A stretch of DNA of 64,000 bases from Candidatus Binatia bacterium (GTDB lineage Bacteria; Desulfobacterota; Binatia; UBA12015), in NCBI GenBank assembly GCA_029243485.1, contig JAQWRY010000064.1, positions 106,315 through 170,314 on the forward strand, in the 5' to 3' direction. This document shows positions 34,000-43,518 of the stretch, piece by piece (the stretch's first letter is position 1; each line of letters opens with the position of its first letter). The translations under genes and the position numbers were made by a program. The notes under the pieces were generated by a model that was not told where the DNA came from, ran no database searches, and saw nothing but the letters and a program-made list of their open reading frames with translations.

Positions 34000-35229
34000 T
34001 CAGCTTCGCCGGATGGCCTTCGCCGCCTCGGCGGCCCGGATCTCCTCTTCGGTGGCACCCGATTCACGCAAGACCGCATCGGTGGCTTGTCCGAGGGACT
34101 GGGCTGCATGCCGCGCTTGCGGTGCCTCGCCGTCGAACACGATCGGCGCACCGACGGCGCGGAACGTCGTGCCGTCGTCGCGGTCGATATTCAGGATGTA
34201 GCCGTTCGCGCGGACCTGTGGGTCGTCCGGAATGTCAATCGGGCTCTGATTCAGACCCCAGATGCAGTCCGTGCCGGTGAGACGCTCGACCCACTCCGCG
34301 CGGGGGCGCTCCTTGAATCGTCGCTGAATCTCGCCGACGAGCTCCGCGAGGTTCTCGGCGCGCTTCTCAGGGGAAGCGAACCTCGCGTCGTCGAGGAGAT
34401 CTTCGTAGCCGGCGGCCCGTGCGAAGATCGGGAAGAACCGTGGTTCGTCCTGCCACATCATCAACGTCACGTACTTCTCGTCTGCGGTGAGGTAGGTCGT
34501 CGCGACGGCCGAACGCGGCATGCCGCCGGCCTCCATCTTTGGGAGGTCGCGGCCGTATTGCATCGCGGCGTTGATGTCGGGCGACATCATCCATGTCGCG
34601 ACGCCGAGTAGAGAAACGTCGACCACGCTCGCGTGTCCCGTGCGCTCGCGCTTGTACAGCGCACCCGCGATGCCACCGGCCAGTGTGAGGCCGCTCGTGA
34701 AATCGCCGGTCGCCGGTCGCTGGCCGATGAGGTGCTGGCCCGGCGGGGTGAGACGTTCCTGGACGGAGCCGCGCGCCCAGAACGAGACGGCGTCGAAGCC
34801 CCCGGCGTCCGCCTCGTCGCCCTTCGCTCCCTGGCCATGGCCGCGCGCGTAGATGATCTTCGGGTTTACCCGTCGAATGTCGTCGACGTCGATGCCCAGT
34901 CGCTGCCGGCTCCCCGGCAGCAGGTTCGTCAGGAAGACGTCGGCCTTTGCGGCGACCTGGAGCAGCAGGGCGTGCCCCTCGGGCTTCGTGACGTCGATCG
35001 CGATGCACTGCTTACTGCGGAACAACGATTCCGTCATGAAACTCGGCACGTCCGGGTCGGTTCCGGGGATCACGCCCCACCCGACCAGTTGACGCGTCGG
35101 GTCCCCACGCTCGGGGTGTTCGACCTTCACGACGTCGGCCCCCCAGTCGGCGAGGGCGGTGCCGGCGGACGGCACGAAGCCGTGTTCCGCTACTTCCAGC
35201 ACGCGAACTCCTTCGAGGATATCTAGCAT
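34000..35229 (-). CDS. CaiB/BaiF family (class III) CoA-transferase, second locus
   Basis: A 409-residue enzyme paralogous in family to the one at 10480. Hallmarks are LEGVRVLEVAEHGFVPSAGTALADWGADVVKVEHPERGDP, CIAIDVTKPEGHALL and LTNLLPGSRQRLGIDVDDIRRVNPKIIYARGHG, the catalytic Asp at residue 146 in GGFDAVSFWARG, and GDFTSGLTLAGGIAGALYKRERTG. The C-terminal domain includes MMWQDEPRFFPIFARAAG. It may activate carboxylic acids for degradation by the surrounding catabolic genes; substrate unknown. Divergent from the FAD enzyme at 35283 across a 53-base gap. Confidence 0.94.
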   Translation of the reverse strand: MLDILEGVRVLEVAEHGFVPSAGTALADWGADVVKVEHPERGDPTRQLVGWGVIPGTDPDVPSFMTESLFRSKQCIAIDVTKPEGHALLLQVAAKADVFLTNLLPGSRQRLGIDVDDIRRVNPKIIYARGHGQGAKGDEADAGGFDAVSFWARGSVQERLTPPGQHLIGQRPATGDFTSGLTLAGGIAGALYKRERTGHASVVDVSLLGVATWMMSPDINAAMQYGRDLPKMEAGGMPRSAVATTYLTADEKYVTLMMWQDEPRFFPIFARAAGYEDLLDDARFASPEKRAENLAELVGEIQRRFKERPRAEWVERLTGTDCIWGLNQSPIDIPDDPQVRANGYILNIDRDDGTTFRAVGAPIVFDGEAPQARHAAQSLGQATDAVLRESGATEEEIRAAEAAKAIRRS

Positions 35230-35282
35230 GCTGGACGCCTATCCGATGGCGACCGTTGAGCGAAATGGGATAGAGCGGAAAC

Positions 35283-36506
35283 ATGCCGAGGGTTCTGATC
35301 GCCGGTGCGGGCCCGGGAGGGGCCGCGCTGGCTTTCCTGCTGTCGCGCCGTGGGATCGACGTGACTCTCCTGGAGCGCCACACCGATTTTGCACGCGAGT
35401 TTCGCGGCGAGCTGCTGCTCCCTGGCGGCCTCGAGATCCTGCAGCAGATGGGACTGTGGGACTCCTATGAGGCGGTTCCGCAGGTAGAGCTCCGTTCGAT
35501 CGCGGCCTTCGTGAACGGTCGGCAGCGGGTTCGAGTCGAGTTCGATCCTTCCGTCATGGGCGACATCGCCCCGCGGTGGATTTCGCAGGCGCACTTTCTC
35601 GAGATGTTAGTCGCCAAAGCCGCGGCGCATCCGTCCTTCTCTCTAGAGCGCGGGATGACCGTGCGAGATCTTCTGCGCGAGGATGGTCGCGTCGTCGGAC
35701 TTCGCTGTGTCGGGCCGGACGGCGAGCACGACATTCGCGCGGACCTCGTCATCGGTGCCGACGGGCGCTCGTCTGTCGTGCGTCGGCGCGCGGGGCTAAC
35801 GGTGCACGAAGACCCGGCGCCGATGGACATCGTGTGGTTCAAGGTTCCTCGTCCCGCGTTCCTGGAGAACGATCCGCACTTGCGCGCCTACGTCGGGGAC
35901 GGGCACCTCCTGCTCGCCGCACCGGTGAATGAAGACCGGCTGCAGATCGCGTGGATCATTCCGAAGGGCGGTTTCGGCGGTGTACGGGGTCGCGGGATGG
36001 AAGCCTGCGTGGATGCGATGGCCAGGCACGTGTCGCCCGACCTCTCCGATCATCTCAAGAAGACCGGCGCGGGTGCGATGGAGCCGTTTCTCTTGAGCAC
36101 GGTCTCGGACTGCGCCTCCGAATGGACTCGTCCGGGTATGATGGTGATCGGCGATGCCGCGCACACGATGAGCCCCGTAGGGGGGCAGGGTCTGAACCAC
36201 GCCCTTCGCGATGCTGCGGTGGCCGCGAATCACCTCGTCCCCGTCCTTACGAGCGCAGGGCCGCTCGACGGGGGCGCGGTCGACGCCGCAACCTTCGCGG
36301 CCGAGCAGGAACGGACGCCGGAGATTTCCACGATCCAGCGCCTCCAGGCGCTGCCCCCGAGGATCCTCTTCAGTCAACGCAGCGCAGCGGGGATCGTGAT
36401 GGGGATCGGCGCCTTCTTCGTGAACCACGGATGGACGCCGCCGCTGGCCGGGAGGATCATGCGTCAGTTCTTCTTCGGGGTCGACGAAGTCCGACTCCGC
36501 GTCTGA
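35283..36506 (+). CDS. FAD-dependent monooxygenase (aromatic/ubiquinone hydroxylase family)
   Basis: A 407-residue class A flavoprotein. The FAD dinucleotide motif VLIAGAGPGGAALAFLLSRRG opens the protein; LLERHTDF and FRGELLLPGGLEILQQMGLWD follow. The DG motif is LVIGADGRSSVVRRRAG and the second FAD motif is GMMVIGDAAHTMSPVGGQGLNHALRDA. These features indicate NAD(P)H- and O2-dependent hydroxylation of an aromatic or polyketide-like substrate. The C-terminus is hydrophobic and basic (IVMGIGAFFVNHGW), perhaps membrane-associated. It is divergent from the CoA-transferase at 34000-35229 and could serve the same pathway. Confidence 0.93.
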   Translation: MPRVLIAGAGPGGAALAFLLSRRGIDVTLLERHTDFAREFRGELLLPGGLEILQQMGLWDSYEAVPQVELRSIAAFVNGRQRVRVEFDPSVMGDIAPRWISQAHFLEMLVAKAAAHPSFSLERGMTVRDLLREDGRVVGLRCVGPDGEHDIRADLVIGADGRSSVVRRRAGLTVHEDPAPMDIVWFKVPRPAFLENDPHLRAYVGDGHLLLAAPVNEDRLQIAWIIPKGGFGGVRGRGMEACVDAMARHVSPDLSDHLKKTGAGAMEPFLLSTVSDCASEWTRPGMMVIGDAAHTMSPVGGQGLNHALRDAAVAANHLVPVLTSAGPLDGGAVDAATFAAEQERTPEISTIQRLQALPPRILFSQRSAAGIVMGIGAFFVNHGWTPPLAGRIMRQFFFGVDEVRLRV

Positions 36507-36557
36507 GGTTGCTCACGCCCGCGTGCTCGTCTCCGACAGTCGGGAGGCCAGGACGCG

Positions 36558-37593
36558 CTAGAGATTCAACAGGACCTTCGCCGCGACGGTCGGCTCGCGA
36601 TTGAGAAAGGCGCGCAGGAAGCCCGCGGACAGCACCACGACCCCGCACGGCGTCCGCGCGATCACATTCGCGGTACGCCGGCCCTCGGTCAGAAAGCCGA
36701 TCTTGCCGAAAGGGTCGCCCGAACCGAGAAACGAGAGGGCATGCTCGGGGGCTTCGTCCCCTAGGACCTCGCACGCGCCGTTCGAGACGACGAACAGGGT
36801 CTCCCCGAGCTCTCCTTGTCGGACGATGTGGCCGCCCGGCTGTGCTTCGACGACCGTGGTCTTCGCGAGGAAGCGCTCAGATTCTCCCTTGTCGAGTCCG
36901 TGAAGAAGACCGACCGAATGCAGTGGGTCGCTTGCGATTCGCTCGCCGAGAAGTTCCAAAAAGACGCCCTCGGGAAGAAGTTGGGCGCTGTCGAAGGAGT
37001 CTGCGCGCGGGTACGTCCTGTCGAACCATGCGCGCGCTTGGGTGTCGTCCGGGCCGTTCTTCGCGACGCGCGCCAATAGCGACCGTACATGTTGGAGCCT
37101 CTGTGGGTCTCCAAGTAGCATGAGGATCGGGACCTTGAGGCCGTAAGAGCCGTGGTTGAACGCGCTTTCCTAGCGGCGGAACCCGAGGTGCTCGTCGAAC
37201 GGGAGGAGATGCGGGCTGCAGTCCCCGTAGTTCAGCCGGATGCCGTGCTCGTGCGCCGCCTCGAAGGCGGTCTTCATGAGTCGAAGGATCGCGGTGCCGT
37301 GACGGAGCTTCGGATCCAGCATGAAGCCCCCCGTCGCGCAGGCCTCGTTTGGGGAGAAGGACGCTCAGGCGCATGAAGCGGTTTCTCCTCCGAGTTCACG
37401 GAACATTCGCAAGTAGAGCCCGGCGACGACTTCGCCTGCCTGCGACGAACCGAATGGCCTTTGCGTCATCGCCGAGTCTTTCGGCGAGTTTCTGAACCGC
37501 AGTCTTGCCGAGGTCGTCGCGCACATGCTTCCGAAGGGCTGCGAGGTTCTCCATGCCGACCCCTACCGCCGCCGCCGGGGAGCGGTCCATCAC
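36558..37593 (-). pseudogene. Broken FeeM-like acyltransferase + cyclic-nucleotide-binding fusion
   Basis: Read in minus-strand order. A fragment from 37593 (ENLAALRKHVRDDLGKTAVQ...DAKAIRFVAG) shifts frame near 37440 into AGEVVAGLYLRMFREL. It meets TGA at 37365-37367, continues as SPNEACATGGFMLDPKLRHG...LNYGDCSPHLLPFDEHLGFRR, and meets TAG at 37170-37172. It then continues as ESAFNHGSYGLKVPILMLLGD into an intact 187-residue frame (37121-36558) with a cNMP-binding domain (GGHIVRQGELGETLFVVSNG, FGKIGFLTEGRRTANVIA). The middle resembles GNAT-type N-acyl amino acid synthases (PHLxPFxExLGFRRY). Three lesions argue for decay. The cNMP part could still be expressed alone. Confidence 0.65.
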
Positions 37594-37625
37594 CTGATCA
37601 TGTTACTCCTGCGGTTCCGCGTCGG

Positions 37626-37859
37626 TCACTCCGGTCCGCGGAGCCGGCGGGCCGGACGGTCGGACTCTTCGTAGGCCTTGGGCTTGCGGGCCTCGAGGTA
37701 GATCCGGATCTCCGCCGGGCCGAGCCGCCAACTCTTGTGGACCGGCGCGTCGGCCTCGAAACCGCGCTGCCGGCGGGCGGCCTTCCCGAATCCCCACCAG
37801 ATGAACTCCCACCTCTGCTCCGAGACGGCGTCGGCAGGGCGATACGGGGATCGGGGCAT
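37626..37859 (-). CDS. Small Trp-rich hypothetical protein
   Basis: A 77-residue frame, MPRSPYRPADAVSEQRWEF... with WWGFGKAARRQRG, HKSWRLGPAEIRIYLEARKP and a basic end. The aromatic and charged pattern is protein-like, but there is no good ribosome site before the ATG (the upstream strand reads ATTCCTCC) and I recognise no family. It lies between the broken acyltransferase gene and the CHRD-protein gene, both on the same strand. Could be a chance frame. Confidence 0.4.
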   Translation of the reverse strand: MPRSPYRPADAVSEQRWEFIWWGFGKAARRQRGFEADAPVHKSWRLGPAEIRIYLEARKPKAYEESDRPARRLRGPE

Positions 37860-37913
37860 GGGAGGAATCTACCGACCGCGCCGGTTCAGAGCCACAAGGG
37901 TTCTGTGAGCGCC

Positions 37914-39254
37914 TCAGCTGCAGCTGGCGTTGGAGGTGGCGTCGTCGAAGACGTCGCAATCGATTGCGAGGTCTTCACTCGCGGTGTTGATCGCCTTGCA
38001 GGTCGCACATCGCGACGCGGCGAGCACACAGCCGTGCAGGACCTCACCGTCACTCGTGCCGCAGGCAGGAAACGCCGAGAGGATGTCGACGCCGCCGTCA
38101 ACGCAGGGCTTGGCGATCGCCTTGCGGATCGGGTCGATCTTGCCCGCGGCCGTATCGCACTTCTTGGCGATCTTTCCGTTGGGGTCGTCGCCCGCGCAGA
38201 GCGCCTGGTCGGTCGGGTCGTCGAACGGGACGTCCGCGCCAGCCGGGCCTGCGGTCCCCTTGAAGCCGAGAGTCGAGCAACGCCGGAACTCCTTCAGCAT
38301 CGCCGATTCGCAATTCTGAGCCTTCCGGATCACGAGCTGCTGGCACTTCGCTGCGTCGCGATCGGCCGACTCGAGGATGATGCCCAGGTCGAGATCCGGT
38401 CCGAACATCGCATGCGTGAGGTCGAGGTCGCGCTGCTCGGCGGCCTCCTGTAGTTCGGTAGGCTGGCCGGTGCCGAAGGTGGGGAAGCGAAGATAGCCCA
38501 CGCCGTCGAAACCGGAGCAGGCTCCGTCCCACGCCTTGTTGGTGCTGACGACGGCGGCGGTCGTCTTCGGGTCCTCGGTGGCGACACAGGTTTCGATCGG
38601 CCCGGGTAGAAGTCCCTTCGCGATCAGACGCACGCAGTTGTACACGCGTCGCCCGACCGACTTCGAGAGCTTCTCGAACTGCTTCTGGAGCTTCTGTGTG
38701 CACTTTGTGTGGTCGCCCGTCACAGGAACGTTCTCGGTGACGAGGACTAAATTCGCTCGGATCTCACCCGTCGGCCAGATGTCGCTGTGGATGTTCACGT
38801 AGCCGAGCTCATCCACCATGGCCTGCAGGTTGATCGGTGCGACGAGCCCCGGCGTGCCCGGAACGATAGAGGTGAGTAGAACCGTGTCGGAGTAGGAGTC
38901 GGTCGTGCGGTTTACGCCGGCGATGACGACGTCGGACGCGTCGTTGAAGACGTTCCAGAGGTGCGGCATCACGCTCTGCGAGGGGGTCGCCGGTCCATGC
39001 ACGTGGATGGCGGAAAGCTGGCCTTCGAGGGCGGTCCAGTCCACCGTGTACGAGATGAGGCCTGTCGTGTGGTCGTAGGAAATGTTCGCGTGCCCGGTGG
39101 CGGCGCTCTCGGTCGAGCCGTCCCCGACGCCGGAGTTGTTCACCTGATCCTCGCTGGCGTCCATGTCCCAGACATAGGTCTCTGCCCCGGAAGTAGCGGG
39201 CAGGAGCAGGAGCCCACAGAGGGCGGCAAGCAAGGGCAATCGAACGCGGGACAT
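37914..39254 (-). CDS. Secreted CHRD-domain protein with Cys-rich C-terminal half
   Basis: A 446-residue exported protein. Signal peptide residues 1-24 (LPATSGA). Residues ~25-175 fit a CHRD domain: ISYTVDWTALEGQLSAIHVHGPA, VVIAGVNRTTD, INLQAMVDELGYVNIHSDIWPTGEIRANL. Residues ~180-446 are a helical Cys/Lys-rich module (CTQKLQKQFEKLSKSV, VYNCVRLIAKGLLPG, CQQLVIRKAQNCESAMLKEFRRC, KKCDTAAGKIDPIRKAIAKPC, CVLAASRCATC) similar in style to other secreted proteins of this genome. Function unknown. A 175-base gap separates it from the divergent hydrolase gene at 39430. Confidence 0.82.
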   Translation of the reverse strand: MSRVRLPLLAALCGLLLLPATSGAETYVWDMDASEDQVNNSGVGDGSTESAATGHANISYDHTTGLISYTVDWTALEGQLSAIHVHGPATPSQSVMPHLWNVFNDASDVVIAGVNRTTDSYSDTVLLTSIVPGTPGLVAPINLQAMVDELGYVNIHSDIWPTGEIRANLVLVTENVPVTGDHTKCTQKLQKQFEKLSKSVGRRVYNCVRLIAKGLLPGPIETCVATEDPKTTAAVVSTNKAWDGACSGFDGVGYLRFPTFGTGQPTELQEAAEQRDLDLTHAMFGPDLDLGIILESADRDAAKCQQLVIRKAQNCESAMLKEFRRCSTLGFKGTAGPAGADVPFDDPTDQALCAGDDPNGKIAKKCDTAAGKIDPIRKAIAKPCVDGGVDILSAFPACGTSDGEVLHGCVLAASRCATCKAINTASEDLAIDCDVFDDATSNASCS

Positions 39255-39429
39255 GGGTGGAAATCTCCTCAGACGGTTGCCTTATTGTGCCGCAGTGGCG
39301 GGATGACTGGCAACAGAAGATCTGCCTTCCGGTGAATGTTCGTTCGGGATTTTACGCAGCGAAAACGGACTCCCCCTCGCACAGGGGGCCGAGCGTGAGA
39401 TCCCCCGGTGGGGTCGCTATCAAGGGCCC

Positions 39430-40167
39430 GTGACCACAACGGCAAAGCTTTTCCATACAGACGAGGGGCAGGGCGCTCCCGTCCTGTTCCTCCACGGCCT
39501 CGCCGGAGATCACGGCGTCTTCGAGCGCCAGACGCTCGACATCTCTCAAGGTTGGCGGACCCTGCGGGTCGATGCCCGCGGGCACGGCCAATCGGAGGTG
39601 CCCCCCGGGCCCTGGACGATCGCCGACTTCGCAGGCGACTTCGTCGGTCTGCTCGACGAACTCGGACTCGACTCGGCCCATGTCGTCGGGCACTCCGCCG
39701 GCGGCGTGTTCGCGATGAGCATGGCGCTCGATCATCCCACGCGGGTGAAGAGCCTCTTCCTCGTCGGGACGTCGGCCGAGCTCAAGCCGGAGATCGCTGA
39801 GAAGAGCTACCTCCGCTGGGCGAGCCTCGCGCAGAAGAGTGGGCTCGAGGCGGCGCTCGAGGACGCCCGACTTCCGATCCCCGCCGGGATTCGCCCGGAG
39901 CACGGCGATGGGTTCGCGCAGAGCTGTCGTGCGGTCAGCCAGATGGTGGGCGAGCCCCTCGCGCCGCGCCTCGGTGAGATCCGCTGTCCGACGGCGTTCG
40001 TGGTGGGGGAGAAGGATCCTTTCGGCCCCGGAGGATCGGTGAAAGCGAGTCGCGCCGTTCCGGGTGCGGAACTACAGATCATCGAGGGCCAGGGGCACTA
40101 CCCCTTCCGCCGCGAAGTTGAGGACTTCAACCGTCGGCTGCGGACGTTCCTCGAAGCGGTGTCTTAG
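39430..40167 (+). CDS. Alpha/beta hydrolase (3-oxoadipate enol-lactonase-like)
   Basis: A 245-residue cytoplasmic serine hydrolase. VLFLHGLAGDHGVFERQ (oxyanion), RTLRVDARGHGQSEVPPGPWT, nucleophile elbow VVGHSAGGVFAMSMAL, acid in FVVGEKDPFGP, and catalytic His in IEGQGHYPFRREVEDFN. The layout is that of ester or lactone hydrolases such as PcaD; the real substrate is not evident. Starts with GTG. Convergent with the small F420-type gene, whose stop is only 5 bases away. Confidence 0.9.
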   Translation: MTTTAKLFHTDEGQGAPVLFLHGLAGDHGVFERQTLDISQGWRTLRVDARGHGQSEVPPGPWTIADFAGDFVGLLDELGLDSAHVVGHSAGGVFAMSMALDHPTRVKSLFLVGTSAELKPEIAEKSYLRWASLAQKSGLEAALEDARLPIPAGIRPEHGDGFAQSCRAVSQMVGEPLAPRLGEIRCPTAFVVGEKDPFGPGGSVKASRAVPGAELQIIEGQGHYPFRREVEDFNRRLRTFLEAVS

Positions 40168-40171
40168 CAGG

Positions 40172-40513
40172 CTAGCCTTCCGGAACGAGTCGGAAGCAGC
40201 AGGGCGGCTTGCCGCGGGCCATGAAGTTGATGATCCGTGCGCCGACCGGGTGCGCGGACAGAATCGCACGATTGAAACGCTCGAGCTCTGCGTCCGTTCC
40301 AACCGTGCCCCGGTAGGCGACCGCACCGTCGCCGAAATCGAGTTCGGCGCGTCCGGTTGCCTGGACGTTCCGGACCCAGTTTCGCGCCGTGTCGCGCGTC
40401 CCGATCCAGACGTCTCCGTCGAGGTCGACGAACCAGACGGTGAGTTTGAAGGGCTTGCCGCTCTTGCGACCGAAGTGCGTGAGCTCGACGCTCGATTTCT
40501 TTTTCGTGGCCAT
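40172..40513 (-). CDS. Ddn/DUF385-like nitroreductase family protein
   Basis: A 113-residue split-barrel protein. ELTHFGRKSGKPFKLTVWFVDLDGDVWIGTRDTARNWVRNVQATG and AELDFGDGAVAYRGTV match the deazaflavin (F420)-dependent nitroreductase/quinone-reductase family, where the GRKSG motif is typical. If it uses F420, the organism must make or import that cofactor; no F420 genes are in this window. Some members use other flavins or haem, so the cofactor is uncertain. Confidence 0.82.
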   Translation of the reverse strand: MATKKKSSVELTHFGRKSGKPFKLTVWFVDLDGDVWIGTRDTARNWVRNVQATGRAELDFGDGAVAYRGTVGTDAELERFNRAILSAHPVGARIINFMARGKPPCCFRLVPEG

Positions 40514-40597
40514 GGTCTGCCGGCAGTATCTCCTGCCCCGGGATAGGCCTCAAGGAGTCGGCCGCGCAGCCTCGTTGGTCTGGAGAGGTCGTCGGGG

Positions 40598-40984
40598 ATG
40601 GGATATGGGCTGCGCATGCCGAATAGCTTGCGGATCGTGGTCGGAGTCCTGGGAGGCTTCTTTTTTCTGAGTGGATTGAACTGGATCATCGATCCGGCCG
40701 CCGCGGCGCAAGGGCTGGGAGTGGCGCTTCCCGAAGGGCTCGCTCGCAGCACGCTAATCGGGGACCTCGGATCTTTCTTCCTCACGGCGGGCACTCTCAT
40801 ACTGCTCGGGGCGATAACGGCCCAGGCCCATTGGCTGCAGGCCGCAGCGCTCCTCTTCGGGGGCGCGGCGATCATGAGGATGCTCGCCTGGGCGATGCAC
40901 GGCGCCGACTTCGCGGTAGTCTTCATCGTGAGCGAGATCGTCTCGACGGCGCTGCTGCTATTCGCAGCATCTCGGGCGACCTGA
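40598..40984 (+). CDS. Small four-TM membrane protein (DUF4345-like)
   Basis: A 128-residue inner-membrane protein with four hydrophobic helices: SLRIVVGVLGGFFFLSGLNWII, LIGDLGSFFLTAGTLILLG, HWLQAAALLFGGAAIMRMLAW and FAVVFIVSEIVSTALLLFA. The G-D-L-G-x-F at helix 2 and RMLAW in helix 3 recall DUF4345. Start at 40598 with a GAGG element upstream; 40616 is an alternative. No operon partner, and about 200 non-coding bases follow. Confidence 0.75.
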   Translation: MGYGLRMPNSLRIVVGVLGGFFFLSGLNWIIDPAAAAQGLGVALPEGLARSTLIGDLGSFFLTAGTLILLGAITAQAHWLQAAALLFGGAAIMRMLAWAMHGADFAVVFIVSEIVSTALLLFAASRAT

Positions 40985-41187
40985 CCGCGCGCCTCTTGCA
41001 CGGCTGCGGTCGTCTTGCGCGGCCGCACGCCGAAAGCCTCCGATTACCCTTTAGGTTCGGCGGCCTCGCGGCACTGCTCTTGCTATAAGGTTCACTCGGC
41101 GGCAGGAGGATCTTTACAATTAGGCAAGGAGGCACGAGAGCGCGGCTGCGTCCTGGAAGTCGTGCGTGGGCGAGTCGGCTCGCCCCG

Positions 41188-43518
41188 ATGATCGGGGTGG
41201 CGGTGGCTCTCTGTGCGCTGGCGGCCCCCGGGCTGCTCCAGGCCGCCACGCTGAGTTCCCTGCGGCTGGACCGGAGCGACCAGACCGTCGCGCCGGCGCG
41301 AACGATCCGGATCGCAGCGGTCGCCACGATGGCCGACGGGACCGTCTCGGACGTCACGGCCGATGCGACCTGGAAGACCGACGACGCCGACCTCGCGCGC
41401 TTCATTTCGGGTGATCCGGGGGCGCTGCGTACGCGTCGGCCCGGGGTGGTGCAGATCACCGCCTCCGTTCTCGGGAAGACGGCCTCGGCGGTGATCACGA
41501 TCGACCCGGGCGACGTCGTCGAGTTGATCACGCGGCCCGGCACGAAACGGGTCGAGATCGACCGTCCGATGGCGTTCACGGCACGGCTCGTTCACGAGAG
41601 CGGCTACCAGCGCGATGTGACCGACGAGGCCCGTTGGACCACGAGGAACCCTGACGTCGCGGGCGTGAAGAACGGAGGCACTCCGGGGCGGGTCCTTCCG
41701 CGATCGCTGGGCACCACGTTCATCCGTGTGCGCCATCCCCCAACGGGTCTCAAGAATACCGACGGGAAGACGCAGGTCTTGCCGGCGATCGGGAGGGTGC
41801 GGTTCCAAGAGAAGTCGATCGTGCTCGGTCGCGGGATGACGACCGATCTACGCGTGCTCGGCCAGCACGGGGACCTCGACGTTCGCACAGGCCTGACCGA
41901 GGATCTGGAGTTCTCGACCGACGGCGGCGAGATGATCGACCTCGTGGCCACCGGTAAGGATGCCGGGCAGGTCACGGCGCTGAAAGACGGCATCACCACC
42001 GTTCGCGTGTACGACCGTGCGCGCAAGATCGGGACTCCGAAGAGCCGCGCCGTCGTCATCGTCGTGGCTGGTGTCCTCGAAGAGCTCGAGATTCTTCCGA
42101 ATCCGCTCAAGGTGAACGCGGCTGATGTGCGCAACGCGTCGGTCTTCGGTCTGCTCACGTCGGGGCTCCGAACGGGCAATCTCCGAAAGCTCGTCGAGTG
42201 GTTCGTCGAGGACCCGGAACTCGCGAGCGTCGGCAAGAGCGGGAATGATGTCGGTACCGTCAAGGGGAAAGAGGCCGGGACCACCACGCTCTTGGCGCGC
42301 TACGACGAGTTCGATGTGGTCTCGACCGCGATCGACAATCTCGTGGTCCGCGGACGTGTCGAGAGCGTCACCCTCGAGCCGACGGAGGCCACTATCGGCC
42401 TCGAACTCGAGTACCTCCTCCGCGCGTATGGGAATCGCGACGATTCGACGCGCAGCAACATCTCGGGGAGTGTGAACTGGTCGACGGACCCCGACGGCGT
42501 GGTCTCGATCGATGACGCCGGGCGAATGACCGGCCTCGTGAACGGCGTCACGACCGTTACTGCGACCGATCCGAAGACTGGGCTCGGGGCTTCGGCCGAA
42601 GTCACGGTCGCCGGCCGTTTGACATCCCTCACGGTTCCGACCGTCCGAGTCGACGAAGGCGACGAGAAGAAGGCGAAGGCTTACGGCAATCTCTCGAGCG
42701 GTCTTCAGACGAGCGATCTCCGCTTGGTCGTCGATTGGTCGGTGAAGAATGCGATGGTCGCGCAGGTTGGCAACGGAGGGCCGGCGGTGGCGGGAGAGCG
42801 ACGGTTGGACTCCGGTGAAGTGTTCGGTCGGGAGATCGGCACGACGCGCCTCACGGCAGTGGAACCGATCACCGGCCTCGGATCGAAGCAGGCCGGAAAC
42901 CTCGTCGTGCGCCGCGCCGAAGACCCGCCGAGCCCGAACGCGAATCCGGCCCCGATCGAACCGCCGTCCGTTCGCGATCTTTCGGTGGTCGTCGAGCCGG
43001 GCAATGATGGCGAGGTCGCGACCGGCGTGACGGAGACGTACAAGGCCCGCTCCCTGCGCAGCGATGGCTCCAAGAAGAACATCAGCGACAAGTGCGATTG
43101 GCGTATCGATGATACGTCGATCGCGACAGTGGACAACGTGCTTCCGAAGAAGGGTGGAGTCACCGGTGTTCGTCTGGGAAGCACGACCGTGCACATCGAC
43201 TGCAATGGTCTTACGGCCTCGGGTCTGGTGGAGGTCGTCGGGGACGTCATCGGGGTTACGATCCAGCCTGATGGGTTCACCGGGGCCGTCGGTGAGACGA
43301 AGCAACTCCGCGCCCGTGTGAACTTCTCCGGCGGTGGTTTTGACGACGTGACGCGCGAGGTGGATTGGTCTTCGACGAACCCGGATGTCGCGACTGTCGA
43401 GAACGACAACGAGGTCTTGAAGGGCCGCGTCACGTTCCACGAACTCGGGGAAGCTTTGATTTTCGCCGTCGACGCGACCGGTCATGTCGGCACGAGTACC
43501 GCCACCGTCGACAAGTGA
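41188..43518 (+). CDS. Secreted protein of tandem bacterial Ig-like (BIG_2) domains
   Basis: A 776-residue exported protein. A hydrophobic signal (VALCALAAPGLLQAA) is followed by roughly eight Ig-like domains of ~90 residues. These repeat the BIG_2 logic: L.V.P....V......A.....G...D.T....W...D..VA.V......G.V.G...G.TT..A. (for example VNWSTDPDGVVSIDDAGRMTGLVNGVTTVTATD). Such arrays form surface stalks or adhesins; no enzymatic, anchor or sorting domain is visible at the C-terminus. The start is uncertain: an AAGGAGG element lies ~60 bases upstream of 41188 without a nearby ATG, and the chosen start lacks basic residues. Confidence 0.85.
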   Translation: MIGVAVALCALAAPGLLQAATLSSLRLDRSDQTVAPARTIRIAAVATMADGTVSDVTADATWKTDDADLARFISGDPGALRTRRPGVVQITASVLGKTASAVITIDPGDVVELITRPGTKRVEIDRPMAFTARLVHESGYQRDVTDEARWTTRNPDVAGVKNGGTPGRVLPRSLGTTFIRVRHPPTGLKNTDGKTQVLPAIGRVRFQEKSIVLGRGMTTDLRVLGQHGDLDVRTGLTEDLEFSTDGGEMIDLVATGKDAGQVTALKDGITTVRVYDRARKIGTPKSRAVVIVVAGVLEELEILPNPLKVNAADVRNASVFGLLTSGLRTGNLRKLVEWFVEDPELASVGKSGNDVGTVKGKEAGTTTLLARYDEFDVVSTAIDNLVVRGRVESVTLEPTEATIGLELEYLLRAYGNRDDSTRSNISGSVNWSTDPDGVVSIDDAGRMTGLVNGVTTVTATDPKTGLGASAEVTVAGRLTSLTVPTVRVDEGDEKKAKAYGNLSSGLQTSDLRLVVDWSVKNAMVAQVGNGGPAVAGERRLDSGEVFGREIGTTRLTAVEPITGLGSKQAGNLVVRRAEDPPSPNANPAPIEPPSVRDLSVVVEPGNDGEVATGVTETYKARSLRSDGSKKNISDKCDWRIDDTSIATVDNVLPKKGGVTGVRLGSTTVHIDCNGLTASGLVEVVGDVIGVTIQPDGFTGAVGETKQLRARVNFSGGGFDDVTREVDWSSTNPDVATVENDNEVLKGRVTFHELGEALIFAVDATGHVGTSTATVDK

